The notes under the pieces: model-generated | Databases searched by the model: none | What the model saw: the letters and a program-made list of their open reading frames with translations, nothing else | Told to the model about the DNA's origin: nothing | Made by a program: the position numbers and the translations under genes | Source: Apostichopus japonicus | Lineage: Eukaryota; Echinodermata; Holothuroidea; Aspidochirotida; Stichopodidae | Assembly: GCF_037975245.1 (NCBI RefSeq) | Contig: NC_092563.1 | Span: 12,638,001-12,702,000 of the forward strand | Reading direction: 5' to 3' | Length of the DNA: 64,000 nucleotides | Shown here: positions 60,531 through 64,000 of the stretch, piece after piece | Layout: every line of letters starts with the position of its first letter | Position numbering within the stretch: position 1 is the stretch's first letter

Positions 60531-63500
60531 TATGGGACAAGTACTTCAACTGTGTTACTGTATGAAAAAATTCACCGCCACAAGGCATACATGTAAACAG
60601 CCTATACCTAAACTGCTGAGGACATATAGTTTATAAACACAGAAAACTCTCTTGTGTGCTGTGTCACACGATGTAGTCGCTATATTTAACCGTCCTTTCA
60701 CGACTTTGAATGAAACATGCAGAATATGCTATCTTCACTTGGTCTGTTTGAGTGCCAATGAGAATCGAATATAATGTAATGTAATATGATATAATATTAA
60801 AATATACTATAAGATTCTATTTAAAGTCAATCTCTTGACGCGTTTCGTTTGACTGTAGTTCATGTATAGACAAAGTATCTGAGTGATTCAGAAGTTAAGA
60901 GTTCACATTCCAAGTTTGTAGTGTACATCCCTGGTATTCAATTTTATTTCCCTTGGTGACCCCAACTTTCACCTTCAGTGGCGAATTTTGTATACAGGGT
61001 ATAAGAAAGGTTGTGGGGGGGGGGGGGGGTTACAAGGGGTATCCCTTTCCATTGAGGCTGCTTTTTAATGATCAAGCGTGCTTATTTTCAAAGTGGTATT
61101 CAATTTTGCAACTATTGAAGTAAATGTTTGTTCAACATTTTTTTTCATTTTTGCACTATCAAATTTCCGTTTGCAAAAAAAAGTCGGCGATTTGTTGGGG
61201 CGAATCTCCAAGATATAAGGCTGATTCTCATATACCAAGTATATAGGAGGCTATGTGGCCTTCTAAGAAACCAATTGGTAACATTCTCTTATTTCTCCTT
61301 TCTTTTGTAATTCGTTAGATTTGTTTTGGGTATTTAGCTCAGATTTATTTCTTCGTGTTTGGGGTTTGTGATCCCAATAGTATAGATTAACCCACTTAGT
61401 AATTTGTGTGGACATCACATTGACTATAAAGCAACAGTGTTGTAAAAGCACACACAGGCCCACACACACATTAGTTTCATTGACAGTACGATTGTTTATT
61501 TTTTATTAATCATATTTATTACAAATTTATACTGCCTGAGTTGACAAATATGGAATTATAAAGCCTGGTTAGGTAGCGTACAGATGCCGATGCATCATGA
61601 TGGAACCATTGCATTTGCCCTTATATAGCCGGCTATGTACTTCTATCCAGCATCTAAGTTCATATTCAGTGGACTATGGTCATTGATATACATAAATATT
61701 CATTACTCGCATATCCTGCATATCACCATAGGAAGTTGTTAAAAGAAGATTTCGCTACTTCATTTTCAATGGGCCGTTAAAGACTCTTCCTTAGTGAACT
61801 CACTGGTGGGTATATTTATTTAGTTTGCTCTTCACCATAAGTTGGGGTATTTTTTCACGTACTTTCTACGAGGTTAAATTCTCACCGCACATTCAGTTTG
61901 TGAGCATGCATTATAATGCATAATTTAGACAAATTTAGACAAATTTTTGATGAATGTTATTCATTGTATGGACTGAATACTTCTAAATCAGTTTTCCTAT
62001 CCTGATTTTTTTTTTTTGCATTTGTTTTGCAATTTTGTATCTATTTGTTTTAGCTTAGGTAATTAAGCTTAATATGTAGTACTGAATACCCTGATATTTA
62101 ATTAATTTATTATTTTCCATTATTTGCATTTATTATAATGTTTGGTTCTATAATTATGGTACGTATTTACTGGACAATTATCTCGCATCCCTCATACTAT
62201 AATGGTTCAGAAAAAATAGAGTAAACAAGTTTCCTTCTATAAAAAGTTAGTTTTATCTACTGGTATATGAGTTATTTAACCTCTGTTCACTCTCTCTTGG
62301 GTCTGCTTTTCTGGCAGTTAAGTTTGGGCACGTTGAACTTCTTCTCATTTTCCAGTTAGGCTATACGGCTACAATTGGGTACCCGTCATCTCGTTGGCAT
62401 ACCACTGCGTTTGGCTCGTTAAACTTGCACAATGCATACCAGTCTCTTACTAGATCCATAAAAAAAAATAACCAAAACTTTGGCCCAAAAAGTTGTAACT
62501 TTTCCATCTCCAGAGAGAGCAAATTAATCTCCGCTAACTTCCGTTTTGTACCCAGCCTTGTTTCCATCGTCCCAGAGGACAACGAAGTTGTAAAGAGATT
62601 ATTGTGGGGTTTGCAATTCACCCCATTAACCTGCTCGGTCCCATGTCGGTCATTACGTGTCAGCGTTACATGTAGTTCCGGGGGGATGACGGACTAGGAC
62701 CAGTGCGGCGTATGGCAGACGAGCGGCGCCGGGCTGAGCTCTTTCCGTCGCCACTAGGGACACATCAACAGCCGTTAACGTAGGTAAACAACTGTTGCAT
62801 GTCTTACAACATTTTTCATGTCATTTATTTCCACGAGCAGAAAGGTCGTGTGTGCTTTTTATAAAGCCACAGAAGAGGTGGACGATTCCTAAAAAGAACC
62901 GATTTGGATCAAGTTTAAAGTGTGACGCATTTTCTAGTTTCATGGTTGAATAAACGAGAATTTCCTGTAATGTTAGTAAGCCGAGAACTGATTGCTTCCA
63001 GGTTACCCAACTATGTTTCTTCAACCGTGGGAATTTAAGCGAGATGTATTATTGTTTAATACACTCTTCGCAATATCTCCGTGTTTTCAATCGTCGAATA
63101 ATCGGCATGATATTATCCTTCTTACTTTTAATTTGTTATGTTATTGATGTTTCTTTCATGAAATTTCCTCATAGCGTGAGATCATCGAATGGGAATCATT
63201 TAGGGGTATTACCCGAATGTAGCAGAACACTCCTCACTTGTATTGTACACATAAAACGACAAGAATCATTCTTCATTTAAAAAAATTTAACAGTTAAAGG
63301 GTTTGCCTTCAGGTTAAGTTTAATATGAAGTATACAGATATCATACAGTATCTGTGATGAGATGAACATTGGTCAAACACCCAACCCCCCCCCCCCCCGT
63401 CTCCCTCCCCGGCTTCAAAAGTTGATCCGTTGTTGAGAAAACGTGTTGCTGTTTATTCACTATATCTAGATCAGCACATCGCGCAATATTATGTGTGTTA

Positions 63501-64000
63501 CACACACTCTCACAAAAAAACGAACTCGATTCTCTGCAAACTTAAAAATGATTATGTAACCTTGAAATTTATTCCAATTTCGTGACAGGATTTTATGTTT
63601 CGTTGGTAAGAATACGAAAAGGGACTAAATCAGAATTAAACTGTGATTTCAATAGTGGAGGGTTCCTTATTCCAATTCTAACAAACAGCGTAGAATAAAG
63701 ACAGTTGTCCATTTACTGATGTTTGGCATCATCGATTATTGTGCAATATACTTCACAAAATAAACTATAACATAGCAAAATAAAAGTAAAGCAAAACAAA
63801 CACACTAATAAAAACAAACACAAAAACAAAATAAAAACAATATGCATAACAAAATAGAACGAATCAACTTCTCATGAACGAAACAAGCTATCGAAACAAG
63901 CTGAACGAAACAAGCGAAACAAGCTATTGGTCCTGTGTGTGTGTGTTTACTTTGTATTTTATATATTTGTTAAATATAGACTTCGCTGGACAATGCTGTA
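60531..64000. other. Right flank, no recognised gene
   Basis: AT-rich with a G-run near 61015, a C-run near 63386 and an A-rich low-complexity stretch at 63760-63920 containing repeated CGAAACAAGC. ORFs at 62361-62697 on both strands are not supported. Confidence 0.4.

Noticed and set aside
1-64000. CRISPR arrays, bacterial operons or phage-like systems
   Set aside because: The sequence is clearly animal nuclear DNA with spliced genes; repeats present are micro- and minisatellites without spacer structure.

Overview
This is a eukaryotic, AT-rich genomic window with multi-exon genes, introns of 0.8 to more than 9 kb, tRNA-derived and LINE-type retroelements, hAT-type DNA transposons and many G/C homopolymer runs. 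The protein relationships and repeat style suggest a marine invertebrate deuterostome, most likely an echinoderm and perhaps a sea cucumber. That placement is inference and is not proven by the sequence.

Two genes are supported, arranged head to head. On the minus strand, three 5' coding exons (15885-15756, 11286-11225, 10169-9717) join in frame into 215 N-terminal residues of a Sowah (sosondowah, SOWAH ankyrin-repeat) protein. Its ankyrin repeats are not visible and should lie in the >9.7-kb left intron or beyond the window edge. On the plus strand, six exons between 38125 and 54722 join in frame into a complete 501-residue Iroquois-class TALE homeodomain protein (Irx). It has the PYP three-residue loop extension, the WFANAR recognition helix and the C-terminal KPKIWSLAE motif.

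The Irx-Sowah pairing is the key biology. It is a known bilaterian genomic regulatory block, in which Iroquois enhancers lie in Sowah introns and the surrounding non-coding DNA. Here the two start codons are 22.2 kb apart, with no other supportable gene between them and none in the 9.3 kb downstream of Irx. Several complex, repeat-free stretches (about 27350-28200, 33230-33400, 48990-49440, 52010-52400 and 59800-60530) are candidate regulatory elements.

Layout: 1-9716, Sowah intron 3 or further left, with a 300-bp GGGA array and two families of degenerate repeats; 9717-15885, Sowah exons 3 to 1, with a complete non-autonomous hAT element in intron 1; 15886-38124, intergenic desert with microsatellites, a 412-bp hAT MITE, a 49-bp minisatellite, two 5'-truncated LINE fragments, and a tRNA-derived SINE apparently inserted into a minisatellite next to a perfect 30-bp palindrome; 38125-54722, Irx; 54723-64000, Irx 3' flank, with a GC-rich non-coding island near 60 kb.
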